Origin: Streptomyces chrestomyceticus JCM 4735
Lineage (GTDB): Bacteria; Actinomycetota; Actinomycetes; Streptomycetales; Streptomycetaceae
Assembly: GCF_003865135.1 (NCBI RefSeq)
Contig: NZ_BHZC01000001.1
Coordinates: 682,001-746,000 of the forward strand
Direction of reading: 5' to 3'
Length of the DNA stretch: 64,000 nt
This document shows, piece by piece, positions 49,809 through 58,828 of the stretch. The notes beneath the pieces were generated by a model. That model searched no databases. It was given only the letters and a program-made list of their open reading frames with translations, and had not been told where the DNA came from. Made by a program: the position numbers and the translations under genes. Within the stretch, counting starts at the first letter, position 1. Each line of letters opens with the position of its first letter.

Positions 49809-51322
49809 GCGGGGTTCCCTTCGAGCTGTACGTGTGCGAGCCGCGGATCGTGGAGGGCGGCGACGGCGTTCGCGGCCCCGGCTGTCAGAGCGGCCGGGTC
49901 GGTGTCGTCCGAGGCCCACGCCACATAGCCGTCCGGCCTGATCAGGGCGGAGCTGACGTCGGCCCATGCCGCACGGGACTGTTCGACCGGCTGCGGACAG
50001 CGGTACCGGTCGTAAGGGGCAGCGGCGCGGTCGGAAGCGAAGCCGTCGACACGCCCGAAATCGATGAGCAGGGGGCGCCCGTCCCGCAAGAGATTGAACA
50101 GCTCCACCGAGTCCGAAAGCCTCAGGTTCGGCGCCCGGCAGCCCGCGAGCGGATGACGCTGACCGGGCAGCGCGTACGCCACCGACAACCCGGACAGACG
50201 CTGCGCCAGGGCGTCGTTGAACTGCGGCCGCTCCACGATCAGCTTCCCCAGGAGCGACCGCAGCGCGGCTCCCTGCGGCGAGAAGACCGACATGATCGCG
50301 GTCTGCGCCTGGGTGTGCTCGATCGTGTCCTGCCCCACCGGGTGCCGCTCGTGGTGGTAGGTGTCCAACAGCACGTCCGTCGCCTGCCCGCGCACGGTCG
50401 CCGCCAGCTTCCAGCCGAGGTTCATCGCGTCCTGCACGCCGACGTTCAGCCCCACGCCGCCCATCGGCATGTGCTGATGGGCGGCGTCACCCGCCAGCAG
50501 GATGCGGCCCTTGCGGTAGTGCCGGGCCACGCGGCTGGTGTTGCTGTAGCGGGACAGCCAGGAGGGGCTGTGCATCCCGTAGTCCGTGCCGGCGATGCGC
50601 TGGACCCGCTCCCGCAGTTCCTCCAGGGTCAGTTCGCCCGGCCAGTCGTCACGGAGGTCCTCGGGCGAGTGCGCCACGATCCGGTGCCTCCCCCCGGACA
50701 GCGGGACGAGCATGAATGTGCCCCGCGTCGTCCACCTGCTCGTGACCGGGCCGGGCGGCGGGTCGCTGAGCACCACATCGCCGAGCACCCCCAGCGCGGT
50801 GGACGGGGTCCCCTCGAACTCGATGCCCGCGCACCGGCGCACCTCGCTGCGTGTGCCGTCGCATCCGACGACGTACGCGGCGTCGAGCACATAGGCGCCC
50901 TCCGGGCCGTCGACCGACACGGTCACCGTGTCGCCGGTGTCCGCACAGCCGGTCACCTTGTGTCCGCGACGGACATCCGCGCCCATGGCCACGGCGCGCT
51001 GCTGGAGCAGTTCCGTCGTCCGCGCCTGCGGGATCGTGAGCGTGTACGGGAAGTCGGTGTCCAGCTCCGCGAAGTCCAGGCGGTCGTCGAGGACCGCGAA
51101 GTGCCCGCTGGGTATCCGGCCGCCTTCCGCCAACAGGTCCTGATGCGCGTTACGGAGCGCGAAGGTCTCGATCGTACGGGCGTGCACCGTCAGCGCCCGG
51201 GAATGCGGGTCGATCTCCGGGTCCCGCTCCAGGACCACCGTGCTGACCCCGGCCAGCCGCAGCTCGCAGGCCAGCCACATGCCCGTCGGTCCGCCGCCGA
51301 CGATGACGACACTCTCGCTCAT
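49805..51322 (-). CDS. Class A FAD-dependent monooxygenase
   Basis: 505 residues from ATG 51322 with AGAGG 8 nt upstream; a GTG two codons earlier is possible. Three signatures: GxGxxG in VVIVGGGPTGMWLACELRLAGVSTVVLERD, DG in VGCDGTRSEVRR, and GD in ILLAGDAAHQHMPMGGVGLNVGVQDAMNLGWKLA. The long thioredoxin-like C-terminus fits the PgaE/OxyS-type aromatic-polyketide hydroxylases, a group that also contains rifampicin- and tetracycline-inactivating enzymes. Leads the RidA-MFS operon, divergent from TetR. Degradative or biosynthetic role not decided. Confidence 0.92.
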   Translation of the reverse strand: MSESVVIVGGGPTGMWLACELRLAGVSTVVLERDPEIDPHSRALTVHARTIETFALRNAHQDLLAEGGRIPSGHFAVLDDRLDFAELDTDFPYTLTIPQARTTELLQQRAVAMGADVRRGHKVTGCADTGDTVTVSVDGPEGAYVLDAAYVVGCDGTRSEVRRCAGIEFEGTPSTALGVLGDVVLSDPPPGPVTSRWTTRGTFMLVPLSGGRHRIVAHSPEDLRDDWPGELTLEELRERVQRIAGTDYGMHSPSWLSRYSNTSRVARHYRKGRILLAGDAAHQHMPMGGVGLNVGVQDAMNLGWKLAATVRGQATDVLLDTYHHERHPVGQDTIEHTQAQTAIMSVFSPQGAALRSLLGKLIVERPQFNDALAQRLSGLSVAYALPGQRHPLAGCRAPNLRLSDSVELFNLLRDGRPLLIDFGRVDGFASDRAAAPYDRYRCPQPVEQSRAAWADVSSALIRPDGYVAWASDDTDPAALTAGAANAVAALHDPRLAHVQLEGNPA

Positions 51323-51379
51323 TGCCACACCTCTCTATCACTGACCAAGTGAAATGCCGGTACCAGGTATACTCGATCA
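51323..51379. promoter_or_regulatory. Divergent promoter/operator, monooxygenase / TetR
   Basis: 57 bp only. TATACT (51368-51373) ends 6 nt before the tetR GTG, so the tetR mRNA is probably leaderless. Two related elements, ATCACTGACCAAGTG (51337-51351) and ATCAGTGACCAAG (from 51376), are candidate half sites. The first contains CACT-GACCA-AGTG, a short palindrome. Confidence 0.6.
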
Positions 51380-52024
51380 GTGACCAAGAAACAACCTGCC
51401 GCCCGCACCAAGGTCGGGATCACCCTCGACCAGGTGGTCGGCGCGGCGTTCGACGTACTCGACCGGGGCGGTGTCGCCAAGCTCTCCACCCGGGCCATCG
51501 CGGCCGAACTCGGCGTCAGCATGAACACCGTCATGTGGCACATCCGCACCAAGGACCGGCTCCTGGACACCATGGCCGATGCCCTCTTCGGGGAGATCGA
51601 CCTGACAGACCTGCCCGAGAACTGGCACGATCAGGCGGCCGAACTGCTGGGGCGGCTGCGCCGGGCGATGCTCCGGCACCGGGACGGCGCCCTGCTCGTC
51701 GCAGGCACCTTCCCCGCCGAACCGCAGACCCTCGCCTTCACCGACCGCCTGCTGACCGCCCTGCTACGCGGCTGCCCCACCCGCAGAACGGCCGCATGGA
51801 CGGCCTGGAACCTCTTCTACTTCACCCTGGGTCTCGTCCAGGAGGAACAGGCGGCACCCGCCGACGACCGCGACCGGCTCCGTGCCCACGTGGCCGAACA
51901 CCACTTTCCCGGACTCAACTCGGCACTGGACGACTTCATGTCCGTCGACTTCGAGGCCCGCTTCCGGTTCGGCATCGGGCAGATCCTCCACTCCGCCTCG
52001 ACCGAAGCGGCACCTGAGCACTGA
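51380..52024 (+). CDS. TetR-family regulator (TetR_C, tetracycline-repressor-like)
   Basis: 214 residues from GTG 51380. HTH: GITLDQVVGAAFDVLDRGGVAKLSTRAIAAELGVSMNTVMWHIRTKDRLLDTMADALFGE, with the long MNTVMWHIRTKDRLLD recognition region seen in TetR-class repressors. The C-terminal part, FTDRLLTALLRGCPTRRTAAWTAWNLFYFTLGLVQEEQ, fits the TetR_C drug-binding domain. It likely represses the divergent monooxygenase-RidA-MFS operon until the drug binds. Confidence 0.9.
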   Translation: MTKKQPAARTKVGITLDQVVGAAFDVLDRGGVAKLSTRAIAAELGVSMNTVMWHIRTKDRLLDTMADALFGEIDLTDLPENWHDQAAELLGRLRRAMLRHRDGALLVAGTFPAEPQTLAFTDRLLTALLRGCPTRRTAAWTAWNLFYFTLGLVQEEQAAPADDRDRLRAHVAEHHFPGLNSALDDFMSVDFEARFRFGIGQILHSASTEAAPEH

Positions 52025-52139
52025 AAAGGGACCGGGCAGGCACTGGCACGAGACATTTGCGTCGACGGAGTGGCAGTGCCTGGGGCCCGTCGGCGGGCGC
52101 GTCGGCTCACCCGTCCGGAACGGTGTCCGCGTCGGCGAC

Positions 52140-52460
52140 GCCAGGCCTTGTGGCGGCCGGCCGGCACGTACGGAGGCAGCAACGTGTCGAGGGCGGCGGC
52201 GGCCCGCTGTGCCCGCGCCGGATCCGGCTGACCGCGGGTGCGGCGCAGCGCCTCGACCAGGTGTTCAGGGGGGGCGACCAGGACGTGGTCGGTGTTCGCC
52301 CGTCCGCGGTGCGCCTCTCTCCATCGGCACCGGCTTCCCAGCGGGCGGCCGCGGCGGCCGTCCAGGCGGCGGCCGGGGCCCGGAAGCCGAGGGCGTGGAG
52401 GGCTCGCTGCCACCGCTGGCCGCGCCTGGTCGCCTGGATGGCCGCGGCCTTGGCTGCCAC
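52140..52460 (-). pseudogene. NERD (nuclease-related) domain remnant
   Basis: Two minus-strand frames: VAAKAAAIQATRRGQRWQRALHALGF and AARWEAGADGERRTA, then, shifted, RGRANTDHVLVAPPEHLV. G-A-x-G-E-R-R-T-A followed by R-A-N-x-D-H-x-x-V is the core of NERD domains. The segment that normally joins them is shortened and the rest of the protein is gone. Confidence 0.5.
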
Positions 52461-53412
52461 TGATGCCTTGGCATTCACCACGGGAGGCCACCGTGACAGC
52501 GGTCGAGCGACCGGACAGGGCAGGTGGCGGGGGGAACCGACTCGTCGTGGCCCCACGCCGACGCCGCCCCAGGTTCTGCTGCCGGTCATCGGCAGCGCGC
52601 CCGCCCCTGTGGCGTATCAGCGAGCACGTCAGCCACCCGCACGGCAGCATCTTCGTCGGCACCCGGCACCCGGTGATCGCCGCGAGACTGCAGCTCTCCA
52701 TTGACGATCAGGTCCGCGCCATAGTCGGCGGCCAGACAGCAACCTGCGGCGAATTGCTGCTGCACGGCGACGCATTCAGCGGGTTGTCGCCGTCCGCGAC
52801 CGCGCTCGGCGCAGCGCGCATGGTGCGCCCCATCAGTGAGCAGCCGCGTCAGGAGGACTCGCGACGAGTCTGATGGGGTCGCCCCTGGCCCCTGCCTGGC
52901 GACATCACTCACGCGCGCACGGAGGTTCGGCCGGGACCGGTGAATCCAGCAGCGTGCCTGCCCCCTCCCCCAACATCTCAGCCACTGCGGCAACGAAGCG
53001 GCGAACACCACGTGGGACAACGATCCGCGCATACATCACCGTCATGGTGATCACCACGTCTCCCGTGCCACGCGGCCGACCGATCCGGCCAGGCCCCGGG
53101 CGGCACGGCGAGTTCGGTGTACCGGCGGCGCACCACGAACTCGTCCGTCGTGGGGCCGCTGGCGCCGTCGTCGCGCCGACGCCAGCCCCGTGCAGATGCA
53201 GGCGGGTGCCGGGGTGCAGGGCGTGCTGATAGGCGAGGGCGACGCCGATGTAGTCCCGGTGCCTGATAGCCGGCGTCGGCAATCGTCACCGTGTTCCCGA
53301 CGACGGCTGCCGCGACGACAGAATCAACACCACGCTGACTAAACTCGACACTGTGTAGACTTTCCGGGTGAGGGGGCAGCCCAGCTCCCCGTGCAGCCTT
53401 CCCGGAGGAACA
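52461..53412. other. Decayed region, no intact gene
   Basis: About 950 bp. On the minus strand near 53100-53290, frames in series read TIADAGY, HRDYIGVALAYQHALHPGTRLHLHGAGVG and TDEFVVRRRYTELAVPPGAW, which look like a frameshifted protein I cannot name. Just before the SDR start, TGACTAAACTCGACACTGTGTAGACT (53335-53361, broken here at 20 bases: TGACTAAACTCGACACTGTG) may be its promoter, with the palindrome ACACTGTGT inside it. Confidence 0.35.
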
Positions 53413-54261
53413 GTGCAGCAGCAGAAGTGGCTCATCACCGGCGTCAGCACGGGCCTGGGGCGCGCCTTCGCCCAGGCCGCCCTGGCCGCCGGGCACACCG
53501 TCATCGGCACCGTCCGCTCCGAGGCGGACCTGCGGGCCTTCGAAGAGCTCAGGCCCGGGCACGCTCACGGCCGGATCCTGGACGTGACCGACGATGACGC
53601 CGTATCCGGGGTGGTCGCGGAGGTCGAGAGCAGCGTCGGTGCGCTGGACGTGGTCATCGCCAACGCCGGTTACGGCCTGGAGGGCACCTTCGAGGAAACC
53701 CCGCTGGCCGAGGTGCGGCGGCAGTTCGAGGTCAACGTGTTCGGGGCGGTGGCCACCCTGCAGGCGGCGCTGCCCCACATGCGCCGGCGCCGCCGCGGGC
53801 ACCTGATGGCCGTCACCTCCATGGGTGGGCTGATGGCGGTGCCCGGCATGTCCGCCTACTGCGGCAGCAAGTTCGCCCTGGAGGGCATCCTGGAGGCGCT
53901 GGGCAAGGAGGTCGCGCAGTTCGGGATCCACGTGACGGCGATCGAGCCCGGCTCCTTCCGCACCGACTGGGCCGGACGGTCCATGACCCGCGCCGCACAG
54001 TCCCTCGACGACTACGACGAACTGTTCACCCCCATCCGCGAGGCGCGGCAGAAGGCCAGCGGGAACCAACTGGGCAACCCGGCCAAGGCCGGCGAGGCGG
54101 TCGTGCACATCACCTCGGTCGAGCAGCCGCCGGCCCACCTTCTCCTGGGCTCGGACGCACTGCGGCTGGTCACCGCCGCGCGCACGGCCGTGGACGAGGA
54201 CATCCGCGCATGGGAGCCCCTCTCCCGTACGACCGACTTCGCCGACGGCGCCCAGCTCTGA
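53413..54261 (+). CDS. Short-chain dehydrogenase/reductase (operon with TetR)
   Basis: 282 residues from GTG 53413, with GGAGGAACA directly upstream. WLITGVSTGLGRAFAQAAL, IANAGYGLEGTFEE, and SMGGLMAVPGMSAYCGSKFALEG give the full SDR set (TGxxxGLG, NAG, S/YCGSK). IEPGSFRTDWAG follows. Related in type to the SDR at 45561. Its TGA shares one base with the ATG of the TetR gene (TGATG). Confidence 0.9.
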   Translation: MQQQKWLITGVSTGLGRAFAQAALAAGHTVIGTVRSEADLRAFEELRPGHAHGRILDVTDDDAVSGVVAEVESSVGALDVVIANAGYGLEGTFEETPLAEVRRQFEVNVFGAVATLQAALPHMRRRRRGHLMAVTSMGGLMAVPGMSAYCGSKFALEGILEALGKEVAQFGIHVTAIEPGSFRTDWAGRSMTRAAQSLDDYDELFTPIREARQKASGNQLGNPAKAGEAVVHITSVEQPPAHLLLGSDALRLVTAARTAVDEDIRAWEPLSRTTDFADGAQL

Positions 54262-54875
54262 TGCCCGGCCACCACCCCGCGCGCAGCCGGCGCGCCACCG
54301 AACGCAAGGGCGATGTCCGGGAGCGGGCCATCCTGGACACCTGCGAGACCCTGCTGGCCAACAAGGGTTACGACGCCATGACCGTCGGCGACCTCGCCCA
54401 GGGCGCCGGCATCACCCGCGGCGCCCTGTACTTCTACTTCGGCTCCAAGCAGGAAGCGGTCACGGCCCTGGTGGCCCGCACCGTCGAGCACCTGTGGGAA
54501 CGCTCCCGGGCCACCGCGCAGACCGACGAACCGCGCCAGGCCATCGCAGCGGCCATGCAGCGCACGGTCGAACTGTGGAACGAGCACGGCCTGGTCATGC
54601 GCACCGCGATCGACCTCTCCCTGACCGTGCCGGAGATCGGCAAGCTGTGGAACCACACGGCCGACCTGTTCATCACGGCCATCACCGCCGTCCTGGAACG
54701 CGCCGGCATCCAGCCCGGCACCGCCCCGGACCAGGCCCCGGCAATGGCACGCGCCCTGTGCTGGATGATCGAGCGGACCTTCTACCACGCCTCACAGCAA
54801 TCCCGCGACGAGCTGCAAAAGGCATCCTCGACCTGCGAACACATCTGGCTGACCAGCGCCGGCCTGATCACCTGA
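54261..54875 (+). CDS. TetR-family regulator
   Basis: 204 residues, ATG overlapping the SDR stop. HTH: DVRERAILDTCETLLANKGYDAMTVGDLAQGAGITRGALYFYFGSKQEAVTALVARTVEHLWE. The ligand domain with AIDLSLTVPEIGKLWNHTADLFITAITAVLERAG and MIERTFYHAS fits the EthR-like group. Being in one transcript with the SDR, it is likely an autoregulator of this pair. Confidence 0.9.
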   Translation: MPGHHPARSRRATERKGDVRERAILDTCETLLANKGYDAMTVGDLAQGAGITRGALYFYFGSKQEAVTALVARTVEHLWERSRATAQTDEPRQAIAAAMQRTVELWNEHGLVMRTAIDLSLTVPEIGKLWNHTADLFITAITAVLERAGIQPGTAPDQAPAMARALCWMIERTFYHASQQSRDELQKASSTCEHIWLTSAGLIT

Positions 54876-55817
54876 CGCATCTGGTCCGGTGCGGACGATG
54901 AGGTACGGGACCGGACCCCGCCCGGTACACGGGAGCTGGCGTCCCCTCCCCTGTAAGTGACCTTCCAGATCAGGTTGCGAGACCTGGAAGGGCACGTACG
55001 GGACAGCCCTCAGTGATCAGGTATCGGATCGGGTCCGGGGGTGCTCTCCGCGCGTGCGGGGTGATTCGGTCACGGTCCTCCCTCCGGGCCCGGCGCGCGC
55101 CTTCCCTCCGGCCCGGCCGAGTGCGCGGGCTCGCAGCGGGCGAGAAGGGGGACGCCACTTGTGTCCTCAGAGATCCGAACGGGTTCCGGACGCAGGTGGA
55201 TCGTGGTGACCTCCCGCACCCGGCACGCCAGGCTATGCAGCGCCGAGACGCACGCGTCCGATGTCGCACCGGAGCGGGCAGTCAGAGTCAGCGCTCGCCC
55301 GGTGGAACACTGCACACGGGGGCAATCCGGCTGCCGAAATGGGGACCGGTCAGTTGGAGCAGCCATCCGGCGCTGGTACGCACAGTGCCGAAGTCATCGC
55401 GGCAGGCCGGTCCACCCGCCGTCCGGACGAGGGGCCTGGACGCGGGTGAGGGGCGGGTTGAGGAAGACCGAGCCGGCCTGCCGTGCGTCGGGCCCGCAGC
55501 GGCGACCGCGCCGGCATGCGCGGCTTGACCGCCGAAGCCGCCGCCCTCGCCGCCGAACTCGGCCCAGCGCCCCTGCCGCGCGACCGCCCTGCACAAGCGG
55601 GTCACGTCCCCGACGGAACCGCCGACACCAGCCGGCATCCAGGGCCCTGCGCGGCAGCCAACGATGACTCAACACCCCTGACAGCGAGGCCCGTTCGGGC
55701 GCCGTTCGATGTAATTCGAGGTATTGCCCGGAGCTCTGGGGTCCGCGACTCTGTTCCTCCGGGAGCTCCGGGAGGTGGCTGTGATCCACCGGCCGGTGAT
55801 GCGGAGAGGGGGGACGG
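54876..55817. other. Long gap without a recognised gene
   Basis: 942 bp. Open frames exist on both strands but none has a ribosome site with protein-like content. The plus-strand frame around 55516-55620 (MRGLTAEAAALAAELGPAPLPRDRP) is weakly protein-like. Composition suggests decayed coding sequence. Confidence 0.4.
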
Positions 55818-56243
55818 ATGGATCCCATCACTACGGCGGTGGCCACTGCGCTGGTGGGGGCGATGGCCACCGATGCCTGGCGGCGGGTCACGGATGCCGT
55901 GGTCGCGCTGTGGCGGCGGGCGCATCCGGAACGGGCGGACGGGGTCGGGGCCGAGCTCGCCGGGCTCCGCGATGATGTGCTCGCCGTCCGCGCACAGCCG
56001 ACGCCCGACCCGGAAGCGGAGCAGGCGCTGATCACCGTCTGGCAGGGGCGCCTGGCCCGCCTGGTCGACGGGAACGCGGAGTTGCGGGCGGAGCTCCAGC
56101 GGCTGCTGGCCGAGGACCTGACCCCGCTGCTCCCCCGGGCGGAGCAGGAACACGTGACGAGCATCCGGCAGATCGCACAGGCGGACCGGCGCAGCAAGGT
56201 CGTACAGGCCGGGGACAACGTCATCATCCACGGAGACCTCTAG
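55818..56243 (+). CDS. Small helical protein paired with NACHT NTPase
   Basis: 141 residues, ATG 55818 behind GGAGAGGGGGGACGG. Starts MDPITTAVATALVGAMATDAWRRVTDAVVALWRRAHPER and continues with long helices (AEQALITVWQGRLARLVDGNAELRAELQRLLAEDL). The end, SIRQIAQADRRSKVVQAGDNVIIHGDL, has the Q-A-G-D-x-x-I-x-G tail seen on small proteins coded with Streptomyces STAND/NACHT NTPases. Only 7 bp separate it from the NTPase gene. Likely a sensor or adaptor (inference). Confidence 0.75.
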   Translation: MDPITTAVATALVGAMATDAWRRVTDAVVALWRRAHPERADGVGAELAGLRDDVLAVRAQPTPDPEAEQALITVWQGRLARLVDGNAELRAELQRLLAEDLTPLLPRAEQEHVTSIRQIAQADRRSKVVQAGDNVIIHGDL

Positions 56244-56250
56244 GCAGGCG

Positions 56251-58587
56251 GTGGTGGCACCGGGGAGGCGGGACGACAGCGGAGCCGCCTCCCGCCATGT
56301 CGACCAGCGTGCCAGGGCCCGGTGGTTCAGCGGGATACTGCAGGCCGGCGGGGACATCTGGGTCAACGTCTTCGGATGGGACCGGCGGACTCCGGCGGCC
56401 TGGGCCGACGCTCTTGCCGCCGAGATCGCGAAGCACTGGCAGCGGGAGTACCGGCTGCGCCTCCTCGGCCACCCGCTGTCCGTGCGCTGGAGACCCGCTG
56501 ACCCGGAGCTGGTACAGCCATGGGACTCGCTCGCCGCGCTGGTCGGGACGTGGCCTGGCAGGCCGGACGACCTCGAGGGAAGGTGGGCCGCCGGTCCCGG
56601 GGAACTCGCGGGCGAGAAACGGCTGGTCGACGTTCTCCGGCGCATTCCGACCCGTCGTCTGATCGTCCTCGGCGAACCCGGTACGGGAAAGACGATCCTG
56701 CTGGTCCGCCTCGTCCTCGACCTGCTGTCGGACGCCGAGCGCACCGTCGGCGCACCCGTCCCCTTTCTCACCTCCCTTTCCTCGTGGGACCCGGTCCAGC
56801 AGGAGCTGGACGACTTGCTGGAGCAGCGGCTCATCGTCGATTTCAAGGGGCTGCACCGCCGGGTGGCCGGGGGCGTCCACGGGCGCCGCCGCCGGTGCAC
56901 TCTCGCCCGTGCCCTGCTGCAAGAGCACTTGGTGCTGCCCGTGCTGGACGGCCTCGACGAACTGCCGGAGCACTTGCGCGGCATGGCGGTCAACCGCATC
57001 AACGAGGCCCTCGGGGCGGGTGGACGGGGCCTCGTCCTGGCCTCGCGCAGTGCCGAGCTGCGCGCGGCGCTGCGTCCGCCCGACGGCATCGAGGCCGAGG
57101 TGGCGGGTGCGGCCGGCGTGGAGCTGCTGCCCGTACCCGCCGAGGAGGTGGTCGAGCATCTGCGGAATGGAGCCATGGGGCCGGCCGCTCGGGCCCGCTG
57201 GGAGGAGGTGTCGGCACGGATCAGGGCCGGCCCGGCCGTCCCGGCGGCCGTCACCCTGACCACCCCGCTCATGGCCCGGATGGCCGACGTCATCTACAAC
57301 CCACGGCACGGAGAACTTCTCTCCAGCGTCCGCCGCTCCCCGGCCGAGCTTCTCGACCGTAGGTTCGCTACAGCCGACCACGTACGGAACCACCTGCTCG
57401 ACGCCTTCGTGCCGGCCGCTTACCGCTACCTGGCCCCCGAGGACCTGCGGCGGAGACTGCGCTGGCTCCGCTTCCTCGCCCGGGACCTGCAGGTTCGCCG
57501 CAACGTCACCGAACTCGACTGGTGGCGCCTGGGCGACGCCGGGCCGGCGTTGCTTCCCGGGCTGCTCGTCGGTGGCCTGGCGGCCGTCCTGGGGGTCTAC
57601 GGCCTGCGGATTCCCGCCTCGGCCGGCATCGGGCTGATGGCCGCCGTCGGCGGCGGACTCCTGGGGCGGCGGCTGTTCGGTGCCGGATCGAGCATGGCAC
57701 GGGCGCTCGGCGGTGGCTTGATCGGCGGTGTGGCCGGCACCGTGGTGGCGATGCTGACGTTCGGCGCGGTCCAGGGTACGGGGCCTTCGCTCACGGGGGC
57801 GCTGGCGGCCTGCATCACGGTCGGGTCGATGGGCGGATTCCGGGCCGGACTGCTCGGAGCGTTCGCGGGCGGCTTCGCCGCGGTCCTCACCGGCCGGCCG
57901 GAGGTCACCGCCTTTGCTCCCTTCGTCAACGGCCTCGGTCTCGGCCTCGGCGCCGGATGCGCCGCGGTGCTCGCCCGGCGCGCCGAGCCCGCCCGCGGCT
58001 ACCACTGGTCGCTGACGGGCCTCCTCACCGGTCTGGCCGCGGGGCTCACCATGGGCCTGGCGGCCGGACTGCAGGCAGGGCCGGGCCGGGGGCTGCTCCT
58101 GGCCGTCGTCACTGCCGTTCTGGGCAGTGTCGCGGGGGGCCTGGAGGCGGCCCCGGCCGACACCGCGGCGCTCACCGGCCCGGCGCTCTCGCTGGCTGGA
58201 GACCGACGGACCTTCTGGGCCACCGGTCTGGCGGGCGGCCTCGCGGTAGGGGTGAGTACCGGTCTCGGGCCCCGGTTCCCACCGGGGCCCGGCAGCGACT
58301 TCTCCTTCGGGCTCCGGGTCGGGATCGCGAACGCGGTGGCGGTGGGCCTGGCCTTCGGCTTCCTGCGGGCCGCGTACGGGCGGTACACCGTCGCACGTAC
58401 TTGGCTGGCGCTGCGGGGCGACCGTCTGCCGAGGCGGCTGATGAGCTTCCTCGACGAGGCGCACCATCGCGGGGTGCTGCGGCAGAACGGTGCGCACTAC
58501 GAGTTCGCCCACCAGGACGTGCAGGAGAGGCTGGCCCGGCACCCTGCGGACTGCTCGGAGGGGCACAAGAGATCGCGCGGCGGGTAA
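56251..58587 (+). CDS. NACHT-domain NTPase with multi-pass membrane C-terminus
   Basis: 778 residues from GTG 56251. N-terminal about 125 residues of unknown fold. Walker A LIVLGEPGTGKTILLVRLVL at about 143. Walker B with the NACHT-type acidic run LVLPVLDGLDELPE at about 228. LVLASRSAELRAAL is the sensor strand. The NTPase helical part runs to about 420, followed by roughly ten Gly/Ala/Leu-rich membrane segments (430-710) and a cytoplasmic tail (RLPRRLMSFLDEAHHRG ... YEFAHQDVQERLARHP). Bacterial NACHT proteins are often antiphage defence switches; here membrane disruption or membrane signalling would be the output (inference). A relic of a second member lies at 22408. Confidence 0.88.
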   Translation: MVAPGRRDDSGAASRHVDQRARARWFSGILQAGGDIWVNVFGWDRRTPAAWADALAAEIAKHWQREYRLRLLGHPLSVRWRPADPELVQPWDSLAALVGTWPGRPDDLEGRWAAGPGELAGEKRLVDVLRRIPTRRLIVLGEPGTGKTILLVRLVLDLLSDAERTVGAPVPFLTSLSSWDPVQQELDDLLEQRLIVDFKGLHRRVAGGVHGRRRRCTLARALLQEHLVLPVLDGLDELPEHLRGMAVNRINEALGAGGRGLVLASRSAELRAALRPPDGIEAEVAGAAGVELLPVPAEEVVEHLRNGAMGPAARARWEEVSARIRAGPAVPAAVTLTTPLMARMADVIYNPRHGELLSSVRRSPAELLDRRFATADHVRNHLLDAFVPAAYRYLAPEDLRRRLRWLRFLARDLQVRRNVTELDWWRLGDAGPALLPGLLVGGLAAVLGVYGLRIPASAGIGLMAAVGGGLLGRRLFGAGSSMARALGGGLIGGVAGTVVAMLTFGAVQGTGPSLTGALAACITVGSMGGFRAGLLGAFAGGFAAVLTGRPEVTAFAPFVNGLGLGLGAGCAAVLARRAEPARGYHWSLTGLLTGLAAGLTMGLAAGLQAGPGRGLLLAVVTAVLGSVAGGLEAAPADTAALTGPALSLAGDRRTFWATGLAGGLAVGVSTGLGPRFPPGPGSDFSFGLRVGIANAVAVGLAFGFLRAAYGRYTVARTWLALRGDRLPRRLMSFLDEAHHRGVLRQNGAHYEFAHQDVQERLARHPADCSEGHKRSRGG

Positions 58588-58605
58588 GGGCGCGGTGGTG
58601 ATGGA

Positions 58606-58800
58606 CTACTCGGGTTTTCGTCGCAGCGGCGGCCGGTCGTCCATGTCCGTCTCGGTCAGGCTGCGCACGGTGACGAGGGGGTCGGCGAGGTCGAAGAAGA
58701 CTTCGACAGACCAAGGTCGTACGGGCCGGGTGGGCGTCTGCGGGGCGTTGCCGGGAAGGCAGCAGTTGTACGCGCCGATACGGGCGCGGTCACGCGGAGC
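58606..58800 (-). other. Protein-like small frame without clear start
   Basis: Minus strand, ending at TAG 58606-58608: ARIGAYNCCLPGNAPQTPTRPVRPWSVEVFFDLADPLVTVRSLTETDMDDRPPLRRKPE. This is far more protein-like than the other frames, but no ATG/GTG with a ribosome site precedes it; upstream it runs into the end of the SARP gene. It may be a small gene with an unrecognised start or the end of a lost one. Confidence 0.35.
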
Positions 58801-58828
58801 GCTGAGTCCTGCTGAGCACCGGCACCGT

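Noticed and set aside
56224..58566. Minus-strand open frame of 780 codons opposite the NACHT gene
   Set aside because: Low-complexity Gly/Arg/Glu sequence; the plus strand has P-loop, Walker B and membrane segments.
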